NCBI RefSeq assembly: GCF_030035675.1
Contig: NC_084482.1
Coordinates: forward strand, 224,917,943-224,981,942
Origin: Rhineura floridana
Taxonomy: Eukaryota > Chordata > Lepidosauria > Squamata > Rhineuridae
Reading direction: 5' to 3'
Length of the DNA: 64,000 nt
Shown here: in pieces, positions 10,808-21,906 of the stretch
Numbering within the stretch: position 1 is the stretch's first letter
Layout of the letters: each line of letters starts with the position of its first letter
Position numbers and translations under genes: made by a program
Notes under the pieces: generated by a model
Told to the model about the DNA's origin: nothing
Seen by the model: only the letters and a program-made list of their open reading frames with translations
Database searches by the model: none

Positions 10808-10985
10808 TCTAAATGTAAATGTACTGCCTTTAAGTCGATTCCAACTTATGGTGACCCTATGAACAGGGTTTTCATGAGACTGAGAGGCAGTGACTGGTCC
10901 AAGGTCACCCAGTGAGCTTCCTGGCTGTGTGGGGATTCGAACCCTGGTCACCCAGGTAGTAGTCCAACACCTTAACCACCCCCCT
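10808..10985 (-). mobile_element. Sauria-type SINE
   Basis: The Bov-B-like tail lies at the left (AAGTCGATTCCAACTTATGG) and the tRNA-like B-box complement GGATTCGAACC near 10,934, with a CACCTTAACCACC end. The copy B equivalent is 45,514-45,690. Confidence 0.8.
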
Positions 10986-12324
10986 CTCTACTTACATGGT
11001 CTAGATATCTTAACACATAGATAGAAAAGAATTAATATATTTAAGTCTCACCCACTGGGACTCAGAATTTCCAGGCAATAATCTGCTGGATACATTAGAT
11101 CAGTCCACGAAAGACTAATCGAAAACTGCAGGAGACATCTCTCTTTTATAGACTCTCTTGTTTGTTGTGACTGGAACACATATGTAGCCAGTCCATGTGA
11201 GGGTAGTTAAAGTCACCCTTTATGACAACCTTTCCTCTTTTGGACTGAAATCATTTAAACGACCTCTTTCTTGCCCGTGCACAGGATTGAGGGTTCTTCA
11301 CCTTTTCCGTTAAGCCTAAAGCTGTTCAGAGTCCTTGTATGTCAGCAACTGCACTCACCTGGGCTTGCACAGTTTCCAACAGCAGAGTATCTGAACAGGC
11401 AGATCTAAAGAGGAAGCCCCACAGAGACTTATCTCAGGACTGAGGATAAATGAGGAAAAATAATGGCGTTCCACAGCTGAAGGAGATTATGCTTTTTATT
11501 GACTACACATTTCTATGTGGATATATGTGAGCATACATCAACTCTGCCCATAGCCAGTAAATCAGAATTAATAATATAAATCCATGTTTATTAAGTAATA
11601 CAGTATGTTATTCAGGAATTTCACACAATATACTTATAAAGTCTACATACAGTATGTCTCGAGTACTTAATTACTCTTGGAGCCCAGTATCGCCACCCAC
11701 AATGATTCTGACCCACCCTTCCTCTCAAAGGGGTCCTGGGCAGCCTGATTTCTGTGTGCCTCCTCTGCATACATGGGAAGGGAGGGGTGGCCTCCAGGCT
11801 GAAGTTTCCTATCAGTCTGCTGAGAAATCCCCCAAATTAATTACCTGGAATGGTTTCCATAGTGCCACTGAGCTGAGCTTTGTGTACAGTTGCCTGTTCA
11901 CAAGTGCCAGTGGGTTCCACATACGCCTGTCTATTCATCACCAGGAGATCTCCGATCCTGCCTTTCTTGGAATTTGGGAAGGGGCCACAGCAATGGGTGG
12001 ACATGGAATGCCTGGATAATTTAGGTTCAGAACTAACCAGCTTGTCTCTTCCTTTGAAAGAAATATCCAAACAGGGCTTCATCTCTTCACTGGAAGGACA
12101 AGCTCCCATTGGATGGGGCGTTGATGAAGGGGAGATATCTGCAGGTACGGATTTGAAAAATATCTGGGGAAATGTTATAATGGGGACAAATCGTTGATGC
12201 AGGACTTGTGGCTAAATTAAAAGGCTGGCAGTGAAATATACACCCCGCTGTGTGTTAGCTGGTAAGGAGTTCCCCCTATGATTCAGAGCATCATCTCAAC
12301 CTCATGTAATCTTGGTCTTGGGGC
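10986..12324. other. Presumed intron or upstream region of the zinc-finger gene
   Basis: 11,160-11,222 is a minus-strand CR1 endonuclease shard. A plus-strand frame (11,654-12,019) and a minus-strand frame (11,837-12,109) are both conserved in copy B, but the copies are too alike for that to mean selection. No KRAB, SCAN or BTB exon is recognisable. Confidence 0.5.
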
Positions 12325-12525
12325 GTCGCTGCCTTAGCTCAGCGGTAGGGCACATTTGGTTCTAGGAAGAAATTCCTAGGTTTAATCCTTGGAATCTTCA
12401 GGCCCCTGAAAGCGTCCTCATCTCACACCTGCAGAGCAGCTGCCACCCAGTGTAGACAGTATGCAGCTAGAAGGACCAATGGTCTGATTCAGTATAAGGA
12501 AACTTCCTGTGTTCCTGTATTTCTG
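12325..12525 (+). mobile_element. tRNA-derived SINE with CR1-like tail
   Basis: The tRNA-like head has an A-box TAGCTCAGCGGTAG and a B-box-like GGTTTAATCC. The body ends GACCAATGGTCTGATTCAGTAT, resembling the CR1 3' end in this window (GGGCCACTGGCCTGATCCAG). It is probably mobilised by CR1. The copy in B is 47,016-47,214. The degenerate B-box and composite tail rule out a functional tRNA gene. Confidence 0.8.
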
Positions 12526-12940
12526 TCTGAGCACCTCTTCTGATCGCAGTTACATTCAGAAGAACCAAGAAGCAGTGAGCTATGCCCAGTTCAGCCCCTT
12601 CCACAGCATTCTTTCCCCTTTCTCCTTGCTACTTATTGCATACATTTTTCTTTAAGAAATGTATACCACAGTTGTCTGGCGGCAGGAGGAAAAATCAGAC
12701 ACATCAGGGCTTGGTGACATCAAATGATACATGGACCTGTAAGGAATTCATTTTGCTGTGTGGGACTGTTGAATGTTCAGGTAACTTGGGTTGCAGGTGG
12801 GCATACAAACAGAGCAGGGGAGAATTGTGGAGATGCCAATATTCAGCAGCAGCTAATTGGGCTTGATCTGTGCTGAGATGCTTTGTTTTTGCCTTGGAAT
12901 TCCAACGTTATGTTTTTTTCTCCTTCTTCCCCCTCAGCAG
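12526..12940 (+). other. Intron sequence with 3' splice site
   Basis: A strong polypyrimidine tract ends in tandem CAGCAG at 12,935-12,940, a NAGNAG-type acceptor. Cutting after the second CAG leaves a split codon (G|AT), the phase-1 junction usual for the finger exon of KRAB-type genes. The same acceptor is at 47,626-47,631 in copy B. Confidence 0.6.
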
Positions 12941-13020
12941 ATGATGGGCAGAAGAATGAGAATTATAGGAAATCACCGATGGTGTCATTGGTAATAGCCA
13001 AGGGTGAAGCATAAAAAGAG
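12941..13020 (+). other. Finger-exon leader with in-frame TAA
   Basis: Between the acceptor and the ATG the frame reads DDGQKNENYRKSPMVSL...KGEA, then TAA, KE and the Met. The same TAA (47,703-47,705) is in copy B, so it predates the duplication. Any protein started in upstream exons would stop here. Fingers would need initiation at the downstream ATG. Confidence 0.75.
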
Positions 13021-14904
13021 ATGGTTGAAAATGACAGGAGCCCAAAACCATCTGAAGGAAACCAGTCAAAGAATGGGAGGAAGAAATCCTCTACTTCTCA
13101 GAGTTTGCCTCACAGAATGCACAGAGGAAAGAAATCCTTTAAATGCAGGGCATGTGGAAAGAGCTTCTCTGTAAGCAGTAACCTTACTAAACATCAAAGA
13201 ATACACACAGGGGAGAAACCATTTGAATGCATGGAATGTGGAAAGTGCTTCAGTGAGAACGGTACCCTTACTGTACATAAAAGAACACACACAGGAGAGA
13301 AGCCATTTAAATGCATCCTGTGTGAAAAGAGCTTCAGTCAGAACGGTGACCTTTCATCACATCAAAGAACCCACACAGGGGAGAAGCCATTTAAATGCAG
13401 GGAGTGTGGAAAGTGCTTCTCTGTAAGCGGTAACCTTACTAGTCATCAAATAATACACACAGGGGAGAAACCATTTGAATGCATGGAATGTGGAAAGAGC
13501 TTCAGTCGAAGGGGTAACCTTACTAAACATCAAAGAATACACACAGGGGAGAAACCATTTGAATGCATGGAATGTGGAAAGTGCTTCAGTGAGAACGGTA
13601 CCCTTACTGTACATAAAAGAACACACACAGGAGAGAAGCCATTTAAATGCATCCTGTGTGAAAAGAGCTTCAGTCAGAACTGTGACCTTTCATCACATCA
13701 AAGAACCCACACAGGGGAGAAGCCATTTAAATGCAGGGAGTGTGGAAAGTGCTTCACTGACTCTGGTAGCCTCGCTAAACATCAAAGAACCCACACGGGG
13801 GAGAAACCATTTAAATGCATGGAGTGTGGAAAGAGCTTCAGTGAGGGGCGTAAGCTTACATTACATCAAAGAATCCACACTGGGGAGAAACCATTTAAAT
13901 GCATGGATTGTGGAAAAAGCTTTAGGATGAACTCTGAGCTTACCACTCATAAAAGAATCCACACAGGGGAGAAGCCATTTAAATGCAGGGAGTGTGGACA
14001 GAGCTTCAGGGTAAGCAATAGCCTTACTTTACATCATAGAACACACACGGGGGAGAAACCATTTAAATGCATGGAGTGTGGACAGAGCTTCAGTGTACGG
14101 GGTAACCTTACTAGTCATCAAAGAAGACACACAGGGGAGAAACCATTTAAATGCATGGAGTGTGGACAGAACTTCAGTCAAAGGGGTAACCTTACTATTC
14201 ATCAAAGAACACACACGGGGGAGAAACCATTTAAATGCATGGAGTGTGGACAGAACTTCAGCGCACGGAGTAACCTTACTATTCATCAAAGAACACACAC
14301 GGGGGAGAAACCATTTAAATGCATGGAGTGTGGAAAGACCTTCAGCGTAAGCAGTAGCCTTACTTTACATCATAGAACACACACGGGGGAGAAACCATTT
14401 AAATGCATGGAGTGTGGAAAGACCTTCAGTATAAGCAGAAGCCTTACTTTACATCATAGAACACACACTGGGGAGAAACCATTTAAATGCATGGAGTGTG
14501 GAAAGACCTTCAGCGTAAGCAGTAGCCTTACTTTACATCATAGAACACACACAGGGGAGAAACCATTTAAATGCATGGAGTGTGGAAAGACCTTCAGTAT
14601 AAGAAGAAGCCTTACTTTACATCATAGAACACACACGGGGGAGAAACCATTTAAATGCATGGAGTGTGGAAAGACCTTCAGCGTAAGCAGTAGCCTTACT
14701 TTACATCATAGAACACACACGGGGGAGAAACCATTTAAATGCATGGAGTGTGGAAAGACCTTCAGTATAAGCAGAAGCCTTACTTTACATCATAGAACAC
14801 ACATGGGGGAGAAACCATTTAAATGCATGGAGTGTGGACAGAACTTCAGTCAAAAGGGTAACCTTACTAGTCATCAAAGAACGCACACGGGAGAAACCAT
14901 TTAA
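13021..14904 (+). CDS. C2H2 zinc-finger protein, 21 fingers (copy A)
   Basis: A probable nuclear sequence-specific DNA-binding protein. The 627 residues are a 39-residue basic leader ([18 protein letters not shown] type) and exactly 21 C2H2 fingers of 28 residues, each C-x2-C-x12-H-x3-H with TGEKP linkers. It looks like the last exon of a KRAB-type gene, but no KRAB exon is visible. The ATG at 13,021 was chosen because an in-frame TAA lies at 13,012-13,014; upstream codons back to the splice acceptor read as a plausible finger-exon leader. Fingers 1-3 resemble 5-7. Fingers 15-20 are three tandem copies of one two-finger unit. The frame ends in finger 21, where a linker G-run is shortened (HTGETI-stop). 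It may be a functional gene or one recently cut off from its 5' exons. Confidence 0.92.
   Translation: MVENDRSPKPSEGNQSKNGRKKSSTSQSLPHRMHRGKKSFKCRACGKSFSVSSNLTKHQRIHTGEKPFECMECGKCFSENGTLTVHKRTHTGEKPFKCILCEKSFSQNGDLSSHQRTHTGEKPFKCRECGKCFSVSGNLTSHQIIHTGEKPFECMECGKSFSRRGNLTKHQRIHTGEKPFECMECGKCFSENGTLTVHKRTHTGEKPFKCILCEKSFSQNCDLSSHQRTHTGEKPFKCRECGKCFTDSGSLAKHQRTHTGEKPFKCMECGKSFSEGRKLTLHQRIHTGEKPFKCMDCGKSFRMNSELTTHKRIHTGEKPFKCRECGQSFRVSNSLTLHHRTHTGEKPFKCMECGQSFSVRGNLTSHQRRHTGEKPFKCMECGQNFSQRGNLTIHQRTHTGEKPFKCMECGQNFSARSNLTIHQRTHTGEKPFKCMECGKTFSVSSSLTLHHRTHTGEKPFKCMECGKTFSISRSLTLHHRTHTGEKPFKCMECGKTFSVSSSLTLHHRTHTGEKPFKCMECGKTFSIRRSLTLHHRTHTGEKPFKCMECGKTFSVSSSLTLHHRTHTGEKPFKCMECGKTFSISRSLTLHHRTHMGEKPFKCMECGQNFSQKGNLTSHQRTHTGETI
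14314..14817 (+). repeat. Three tandem 168-bp two-finger units
   Basis: Fingers 15-20 alternate helices built on VSSSLTLHH and ISRSLTLHH (one ISRS has become IRRS). The three 168-bp units are almost identical at the DNA level. Copy B has only one ISRS finger at this place. Confidence 0.93.
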
Positions 14905-15146
<242 letters not shown>

Positions 15147-15486
15147 CCCATCTGCTCCTGGCACCTTTCCTAATTTAATTTTGTTTATAGCTTCAGATAT
15201 CTCTCTTGACGTGATAGGGCCATTAATAGCTTGTCTCTGAAAGTCTGTAATTTTAGGCAAATTCTGTTTAGATATATACTCTTCTATTTTTTCAGATGGA
15301 ATTTCCTGACACTTGTACAATGTTGAATAATATTGATGAAAAATCTTTTTGATTTTTACATTATCTGTCAGCGTCTCATCTCCTTGTATCTTTAAAATAA
15401 TATTTTTTGACGTTCTTTTCTTAATTTATATGCTAACCATTTCCCTGGTTTATTTGCAAATTCAAAAGTCCTTTGTTTAGCAAAAT

Positions 15487-16522
15487 TTAGTTTCCTTTCA
15501 ATTTCTCTGTCAGCATTGATACTTGATTCTGTAACATTTTAATTTGATTTACAATAGAAACTTTAGTTGGATTCTTTTTCAATTCTTCCTCTTTTTGTTT
15601 TATTTCTTCCAAAATTACTTGCATTTTCTGTTGTTTCTTTTTTTTTAATTCAGAGTTACATTTAATAAAATATCCCCTCATAAATGCCTTACTTGTATCC
15701 CAAACGATATTTTCATTTGTTCCTTTATGTAAATTATGTTCAAAAAACTCTTTTAATTTCTTCTTACATTCTTGTACTACTTTGTCATTCTGTAATAAAG
15801 ATTCATTTAGTCTCCATCTAAATCCAAGATTTTTTTTTTTTAAAGTTAATATCACAGGATTGTGGTCCGAAAAAGTTTTTGGTAATATATCCATTTTAAA
15901 AATATCCTTCGCTAGGATTTTAGACATCCAAATCATATCAATCCTCGAGAATGTTTTATGTCTTTCTGAAAAATAAGTAAATTCCTTTGCGTTATCATTT
16001 ATATAACTCCAGGTATCCACCAATTCTAAATTTTCCATCAGTTCAAAGCAAATCTTCGGTAATTTACCCTGTGTCTCTTTAATATTTTTTTCAGAAAGTC
16101 TATCAATTTTTGGTGAGATTACCCCATTCCAATCACCCATGACGCACCAATGATCATATGAAAACTCTGACAATTTTTCCATAAGTCCTGTGTAAAACCT
16201 TGTTTTATCTTCATTGGGGGCATAAATACCCACTATCAAAATGTTTGTACCCTGTAAAGTAATTTCAACCCCCACAAATCTACCACTATCATCCAGTAAT
16301 ACCAATTTAGGAAGCAATTGTGGGTTAATGTAAAGAACAACTCCATTTTTTTTTTTTTGGTCCAGCCGAAATAAATTCTTCACCCAAATTTTTACAAATC
16401 AAATATTTGGAATCTTTCTTCTTAATATGAGTTTCTTGTAAACAAATTATATCCAATTTTAATTTTTTCAAATAATGAAACACTTTCTCTTCTGCGCCGT
16501 GTTGGCTCCATTTATATTCCAA
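15487..16522 (-). pseudogene. L1 ORF2 endonuclease domain, frameshifted
   Basis: Two frames meet near 16,350. The first holds the domain start (LDIICLQETHI with the catalytic Glu). The second holds GIYAPN, MGDWNGVI and the catalytic SDHNPVILTL. A short RT start (KLGKVPGADGLL) follows at 15,138-15,320 after a gap. The RT core, carboxyl-terminal domain and 3' UTR are absent. Confidence 0.88.
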
Positions 16523-16557
16523 GTTAGATATTTGTAATCCATCTTTAAGCGTGTATT

Positions 16558-17459
16558 TTAAAATGTGCCTGATGCTCCTTTTAATCCATCATCTTCCTTC
16601 CCCTCCTCTGCATGTTCTTGTTGACTTTGTTTCCCAGGAATTATATCCATATCTTTGAGTTTATCTTCTTCCATGTCTTTTGAAGCTTTTCTCAAGAAGT
16701 CCCTTGCTTTTTGAACAGTATTCAATCTATATTTCTGTTGTCTGAATGTAAAAATCACTCCTTCTGGAACATCCCATCTAAATTGAATTTTGCATTGCTT
16801 AAGTTTTTCTGTAAAGAAAGCATATTCTTTTCTCTTATGTAAAAGTCTAATAGGAATTTCTTTCATCACCAGAATTTCCTTACCATCAATTTTAAAGGTA
16901 TTGTTAAAGTGTTGTTGTAATACCATATCTCTGGTCGTCTTCTTTATAAAGTGAACAAGCACATCTCTTGGAATTTTTTTCATTGTTGCATATCTGGAAT
17001 TAATTCTATAAACTTTGTCTATTTCAAATTTCATCCGATCTTCATTCAAATCCAGAAATTTTACTAAAGCATTAACAATTTTATCTCTGATGTCTTCACC
17101 TGTTTCCTCAGGGATTGCACGGAATCTCAAACAATGTTCTTTATTTCTAAATTCAGTCACAGCCATATAGTCCAAGTTTTTTTCTAATTCCAGATTTAAT
17201 ATATCTGTTCTATTCTCCAAGATTTGTACCTTTTCTTTAGTATTTTTGCATCCTCCTTTATTTGCCCAATTGTCCCTTTAATCTCATCCACTTGTGTTTT
17301 AATATAGTCTTTTATATCTATCAATTCAGTTTTCATTTCCTGTTTTATATCACTAATCCCTTCCATTATTTTTTGAAACATATCTGGGGGTATAGCCCCT
17401 TCCTGTGGGTCAATTGAACCTCTTCGCTCCTGGGCCTTAGCTGCTTTTTTAGTTGTCAT
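16558..17459 (-). pseudogene. L1 ORF1 RNA-binding protein, frameshifted
   Basis: Two overlapping open segments. The N-terminal part (17,459-17,196) begins MTTKKAAKAQERRG and forms a charged coiled coil (IKQEMKTELIDIKDYIKTQVDEI). The second (17,220-16,558) carries the RRM-like and carboxyl-terminal domains (CLRFRAIPE, DVLVHF, ARDFLRKA). One frameshift lies in the overlap near 17,200. ORF1p is the trimeric nucleic-acid chaperone of L1. Confidence 0.88.
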
Positions 17460-18270
17460 TCTCGAAAGAAGCCTTTAATTTCTGATATTAACCACTGTTC
17501 CAAAACCTAGAGGCAGTCTATTTCTTTTTTTTCCCCTCCACCAACAAAAGAGTTAATATTCCAGGCCTGTTATTATAGTCCGGCCAGCACAGCACAGTTC
17601 TTATCTATGTCCAGGAATGCAAAACAATTCTGGTTCACAACACCAAGCGATTAGTAACATATACGAACAGCAGATTCGTCCAAAAAGAAATAGTCTAAGG
17701 AGAAAAATAGTCCAAAATATATTTCCATCAAATAATAATTACCTCTCATCCGTTTTTAAACTTTAAAACTCCAAATTCAGGCCAGCTTTTTGTCGTAAAA
17801 AAAAATAAGTTGTTTACATTTTCTTTCTTCCTTAATTATATTTAAAAGAGAAAAAGTATGACTCACCCAGATTTCTCAGTTGCTGATTCGTAAACAAATC
17901 CCTTTTATTGTAGTAATTTAAGCCAAATGATAAGATTTAGACAGAAGTAGGCTCGCTGGTTAAGAACATTTTTTTTTAAGAAGAAAAAAAAACGCTTCGC
18001 TTTTTTCCAGTACAGCTTGCTGGAAGTCCTGACTCCATCTTCAGCCGATCGGCATGCCTTCTTATCTCAGGGATTTCCTGATCAATTCCAGCAGCCGACA
18101 GCTCAATGAAGTCCTGTGGAAAATCTGATCGGTTCTCCTATACCTTGGAGAACATTTAAGCCAGACAAAGTTTCCTCTTGGCTGGCTTTTAAACTGAAAA
18201 AAGCTTCATCTGAGGCAGAGATCTCTCAGAGACAGTCACCAGCTGAGCACTCACTTCCGGGAAGTCTCGG

Positions 18271-19011
18271 GAGATACAATACTGAATGAGGAGGAGGGGC
18301 GGCTTCATTCCTTCCCTCCCTCTGGGAGGAGAAATCAGCCTTGGAGAACAGGAGGCTGGCGCTTACAGAGGGCATTGGGATGCAACATGGAGAGGGGGGA
18401 TTGGGGGGGAATGGGGGAAGACCCCCCCTTTGGGAATCCCTGGTTCATGCAATCCATGCTGGAGAGATCAGAGATCTACAAGGGGCTGGAGGGGGAAGGA
18501 GAACCGGGCTTTTGTTGCTGCAAAAGCTCACCTGTCTCCCCCCTCACTTTGATGCGGGGAGTTCAGCGCATTAGCACAGGCCCATGGGGCCGTGCAGGGG
18601 GAGAGGGGTGCAGGGAGGGGGTCTCCTTGCAGTTGACTTGGGGGAGGAGGGAGAGGGCCTGGGAGACCCCAGCCAGCCCTGCTGCTGACCCACCCTTCCT
18701 CAGCTCCCCCTTATCTGCTCTCTGAGTAATTGAGGAGACTCCAGAGCCCTTTAAAACTGGTCACTACCTCCTCCTGCTGCTGCTTTGCCCCTTTCGCTGC
18801 CAGACAAAGCGCCAGTGCAGGGTCTCCCTGGCGAGGTGCTTTTGGGGAAGCTGCCCCGGCTCCCCCCGTAGAGCAAGCAGCCTTATTGGGGGGCACTTCC
18901 TGGGTTTTGTGTGTGCACGAGCTGCCTTGTGTCATTTCTGACCCAGAGCTGGAGGGGGACCCCGCTGGATCCCGGGGGAGAAAGAGATTTTAAATTGGGA
19001 GGGGGGCAGAA
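18271..19011 (+). repeat. GC-rich repeated unit (copy A2)
   Basis: Unsplit version of the unit at 4,053-7,090; its duplicate is 50,553-51,366. It holds a CCCTTTAAAAC block and long G and C runs. Open frames differ between copies, so no protein is called. It ends exactly where V2R upstream sequence begins. Confidence 0.75.
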
Positions 19012-19514
19012 CTGCCATTGCCTCTGTTGTTTAGGAACCAGTTAAGGGGAAGTAGTTCAATGTCTCCTGCAAGACCAAGGCCTCAGTGACTTCATGACCA
19101 AAGAGATGATACGAAACCTTCACACTGACATAGCCCCTGCCTGCTTCAAAGCTCAGCCAAACCTCTCAATGGCACAGGAGGAGTCATTTAAATACACACT
19201 CAGCTGTTCAGGCTTGTTATAGAAAGTTACATCATGCTACTCTCCATTCTGACATTTCTGTTATTTGTCTCAAAGGTGTGGTTTGGTTGGTAAATCCCTT
19301 GAGTTTTTGCAAGAAGTGGAATAAATTACAATGATTTTGGAAATTATAAAGGGAAGAACTGCCTTTGCTCTTTGGCGGACTCTCTGTGGTTTGAGGAGCA
19401 GGTGTAGAGCTGGAGGAAAACATGTTTATGAGAATGCATATTTCAAGAATGGACAGGAAGGGAAATGTGAGCATGGAATGAGCCACGATGAAGCTATTCT
19501 TTTAGGGCAGTGGG
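19012..19514 (-). promoter_or_regulatory. Orphan V2R-type upstream region
   Basis: Very similar to 28,058-28,560, the sequence immediately upstream of V2R exon 1. It includes a TATA-like TATTTAAA on the minus strand (19,197-19,204) and a conserved 5'-UTR-like stretch. No exon 1 follows on the minus strand; the GC-rich unit does. It is a relic of another V2R gene whose body was lost. Confidence 0.7.
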
Positions 19515-19720
19515 TAGGGTTACCAGGTCTCCGGTTTTCGGCCAGAGTCTCTGGTTTTTGGGGGCCTCACCGGCTAGCACCCTATAATCTCCGGACTCTC
19601 AGCTTCAATTTTAAAAAAATTAAGTTTCTTGGTGGTCTGGTTCCCAAGATATACACCAAAACGTCAACCAACCCTGCGCAACTGTTTTTTACAGATCTTT
19701 AGAACAATTCCTTGCTCTAG
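19515..19720. mobile_element. hAT-like remnant (TAGGGTTACCAGG end)
   Basis: The left end TAGGGTTACCAGG resembles the TAGGGTTGCCAGG ends of the elements at 29,903 and 55,914. A degenerate opposite end (GTAACCCTG) lies near 19,811. Present in copy B from 51,868. Confidence 0.5.
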
Positions 19721-19808
19721 TTACAACTCCCATCAGCCCAATCCAGTGGCCATGCTGGCTGGGGCTGATGGGAGTTGTAGTTTAAAAAAGTAACTTTTCA
19801 AAGCTCTG
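19721..19808. mobile_element. CAGAGCTTGG MITE, truncated
   Basis: Most of the 116-bp hairpin MITE found whole at 34,434 and 37,289. The left arm tip is lost here. It carries ACAACTCCCATCAGCCCAAT and its inverted partner. The copy in B is 52,071-52,161. Confidence 0.8.
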
Positions 19809-20345
19809 GCTGTAACCCTGCCCTTTCAGGATTGTAGCCAATGAAGCCAGGGTTGTGACTTGTTGATCCAGGCATGCCTAGGCTTAATTTCAACATTAGG
19901 AAATGGTGGCTTTAAGATTTTTGCAGTTTGTGTAAGTAATATGGCTTAATGTTTTTTTTCCTCTTCTGTCCAAGAGTCAGACCCTGGGCTATGAAATATG
20001 AAAGTATTTAATCCAATATCTGCTCTTCTGGGAGTAAAGCAATTCTAATCCTGGAATCCCCAGGCAGGGCTGGAAAAGATCCCTCTCAGCAGCTCTGGAG
20101 AGCAGTTGCCATTCAGTACAGACAATGCTCATCTCTTCTGGACACAGAGTGGCCACATGGAGTTTATAGATTTTGGATTTTTTTAAAATGTACCATTGTA
20201 CTTGAGGTCTTGGGAAATGAGTCTTCCTCCCGTGGTGAAGCCTAAGAGATAGGCACCAGCAGAAGCAAAAGAGGTACAGCCAGGGGTGAGGAGAGTCCAC
20301 CTCGCTTCAGAAATAGGCATCTCACCACTGCTTCTGAGAGTCTGC
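19809..20345. other. SINE debris, no gene
   Basis: 20,035-20,130 resembles the body of the tRNA-derived SINE (GGAATCCCCAGGCAGGGCTGG, then GCCATTCAGTACAGACAATG), strongly decayed. The rest shows no recognisable feature. Confidence 0.45.
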
Positions 20346-20528
20346 CCCCAAAATAGTAAGTTGCATTATACAGAGTCAGACCACTGGTCCATCTAGGTCT
20401 GTATTGTTGACACTGACTGGCAGCAGCTGTCCAGGGTTTCATACAGGAGTCTTACCCAGATCTACCTGCAGACCCCAAGGATTGAACCTGTGACCTTCAT
20501 GTGTTCTACCATTGAACAACGGCCACTT
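20346..20528 (-). mobile_element. tRNA-derived SINE with CR1-like tail
   Basis: The minus strand begins with a tRNA-like head (TTCAATGGTAGAACA, then B-box GGTTCAATCC) and ends ATGGACCAGTGGTCTGACTC. Same family as 12,325-12,525. The copy in B is 52,698-52,880. Confidence 0.8.
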
Positions 20529-20621
20529 CGCAAACTGGCATCTTTAAAGAAAAAGTGGAACTGTCATTTTTAATGGAACCAAATCCATCTATATCACTAG
20601 AGGGGATATTAAAAGCAATAC

Positions 20622-21449
20622 CTGTGATGGCTGGACTCTTTCGCTTTCCAATCTGTTTCCACCCACCCTTACCATCCGCTTGGATCTGGATGAGTAGGCA
20701 GCGTTCAAGGCGTGTGCCACAGCTCGGACTGTGTTGAAAATGCCGTAGGTGTCTTGAAACAGGCTCCTTTCAAGGACATCCTGACGGAAGCCCTCCAGGT
20801 TCTCCTTCGCTCTGCATCGCTTCTGGCCCTTCACAGATAACACATGCTTTGCATATAAGCAATCATATCATTCTGGCCAAAGTGGATGGGAAATATTAGG
20901 AGGTGGAACTGGCAGATTATCATCTTGTTTTAATCTTTTGTTTGTCTGGATAAATAATGATAAATAACTGTACATGTGCTGGTTGTGACCTATCTTATGG
21001 AATGTGTTGGAGCTGACATATGACACGGCTATTGTGATCCAGACTTTCCCTGTAATTGGTTTCAGAGCTATTTCCACTATTTCTAGTATGCGTCCAGCAT
21101 CATAGAAGGACTGAGACTTCGCATAGTAAAGAAATACATTGATTCGCCTGTCCATAGAAAAAATCGTGTGCAGAAGGTCTCTGTACAAACGCTTTATAGC
21201 AACAGCCTCTCGTGAAATGGTTTGTGAGAAGGCAACACAAACACCGCTCCGAAGGAGCACAGGGGTCAAGGTGTTCAGAAACCTTTCTCCGCTATCAGTT
21301 TCAGGAGCAAAGAGACCGATCCACGTCCACCTGAAATGCAGGAGTAGTCTAACAATCCCTGGACTTGGGGGTTCTTCATTTGGGATCATCCGGTAGATGA
21401 AAGAAGATTGTGTTTCATCAAGAAAATGATTAACAGAAACATAGCTGAC
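20622..21449 (-). pseudogene. V2R exon 3 (copy A), ligand-binding domain
   Basis: Type-2 vomeronasal receptors are class C GPCRs of sensory neurons. Exon 3 codes for much of the extracellular Venus-flytrap ligand-binding domain. The minus strand begins after an AG acceptor with VSYVSVNHFLDETQ, then RMIPNEEPPSPGIVRLLLHF, RWTWIGLFAP and DSGERFL. It ends ALNAAYSSRSKRM...VQPSQ right at a GT donor. The 828-bp length fits V2R exon 3. One in-frame TGA follows SHPLWPE (about 20,868-20,870), in a context suggesting lost Trp. Exons 1 and 2 lie upstream at 27,840 and 26,193. Exons 4-6 (cysteine-rich region and seven-helix domain) are nowhere downstream. Hence a pseudogene, though the TGA alone would be a mild lesion. 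Confidence 0.9.
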
Positions 21450-21906
21450 CTAGTCAGAAAAGGAAGAGATGGAGTATTTATTTTCAGGACAGAGCTCAGA
21501 TAGTATTTATAACTGAACAATTTGGGCAGGGAGGGCCATCTTCTGTTGCATTTCACTGTGGACATTGTTAATGGAGACATAGGGTGCTTCTAGATGGCTG
21601 TTTTAATGATCTTCACATCCTTTTTTCTTGAATATTTTTCAGACATTTCAGAAAATTTAAAATGAAGTCCCCTTAACAAGGCAGAACAGACATAAAATGT
21701 CTCTGACCATATAAACAACAATGTTAAGCACAAGTTAAACAAATCCTAAATAATAAATTTGCTATACTTTCAACCTATTAACGCTAACGTTAATGACTGT
21801 TCACCTGCAATCAGCCCAAATAACAGAAACAAGACCTGTGCTGTGCTGATCTTGTTTTAGCAGGGAGGAAGCAACAATATTAAGACAGTTGATGCAGTTC
21901 ACATAA
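21450..21906. other. V2R intron 2 sequence
   Basis: AT-rich, no gene or clear repeat seen. Conserved in copy B at 53,719-54,175, which differs by only a few bases. Confidence 0.5.

Larger units (their letters stand above)
15147..18270 (-). mobile_element. L1 LINE 5' fragment (5'UTR, ORF1, endonuclease)
   Basis: The minus-strand order is a 5' UTR (about 18,270-17,460), ORF1, then the ORF2 endonuclease and the start of RT, where it stops at 15,147. It keeps the 5' end and lacks the 3' end, the reverse of normal L1 truncation, so a later deletion is likely. Both borders coincide with breaks in the A/B alignment: zinc-finger 3' sequence on the left, GC-rich unit on the right. Confidence 0.9.

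Noticed and set aside
11837-12109. 90-codon minus-strand frame conserved in both duplicates
   Set aside because: The duplicates are too young for conservation to mean anything, and no domain is recognisable.
12325-12525. tRNA gene candidate
   Set aside because: Only a tRNA-like head with a degenerate B-box, a CR1-like tail, and many relatives: a SINE.
13100-14900. CRISPR-like regular repeats of 84 bp
   Set aside because: The 84-bp periodicity is the 28-residue zinc-finger repeat in an open frame; the setting is eukaryotic.
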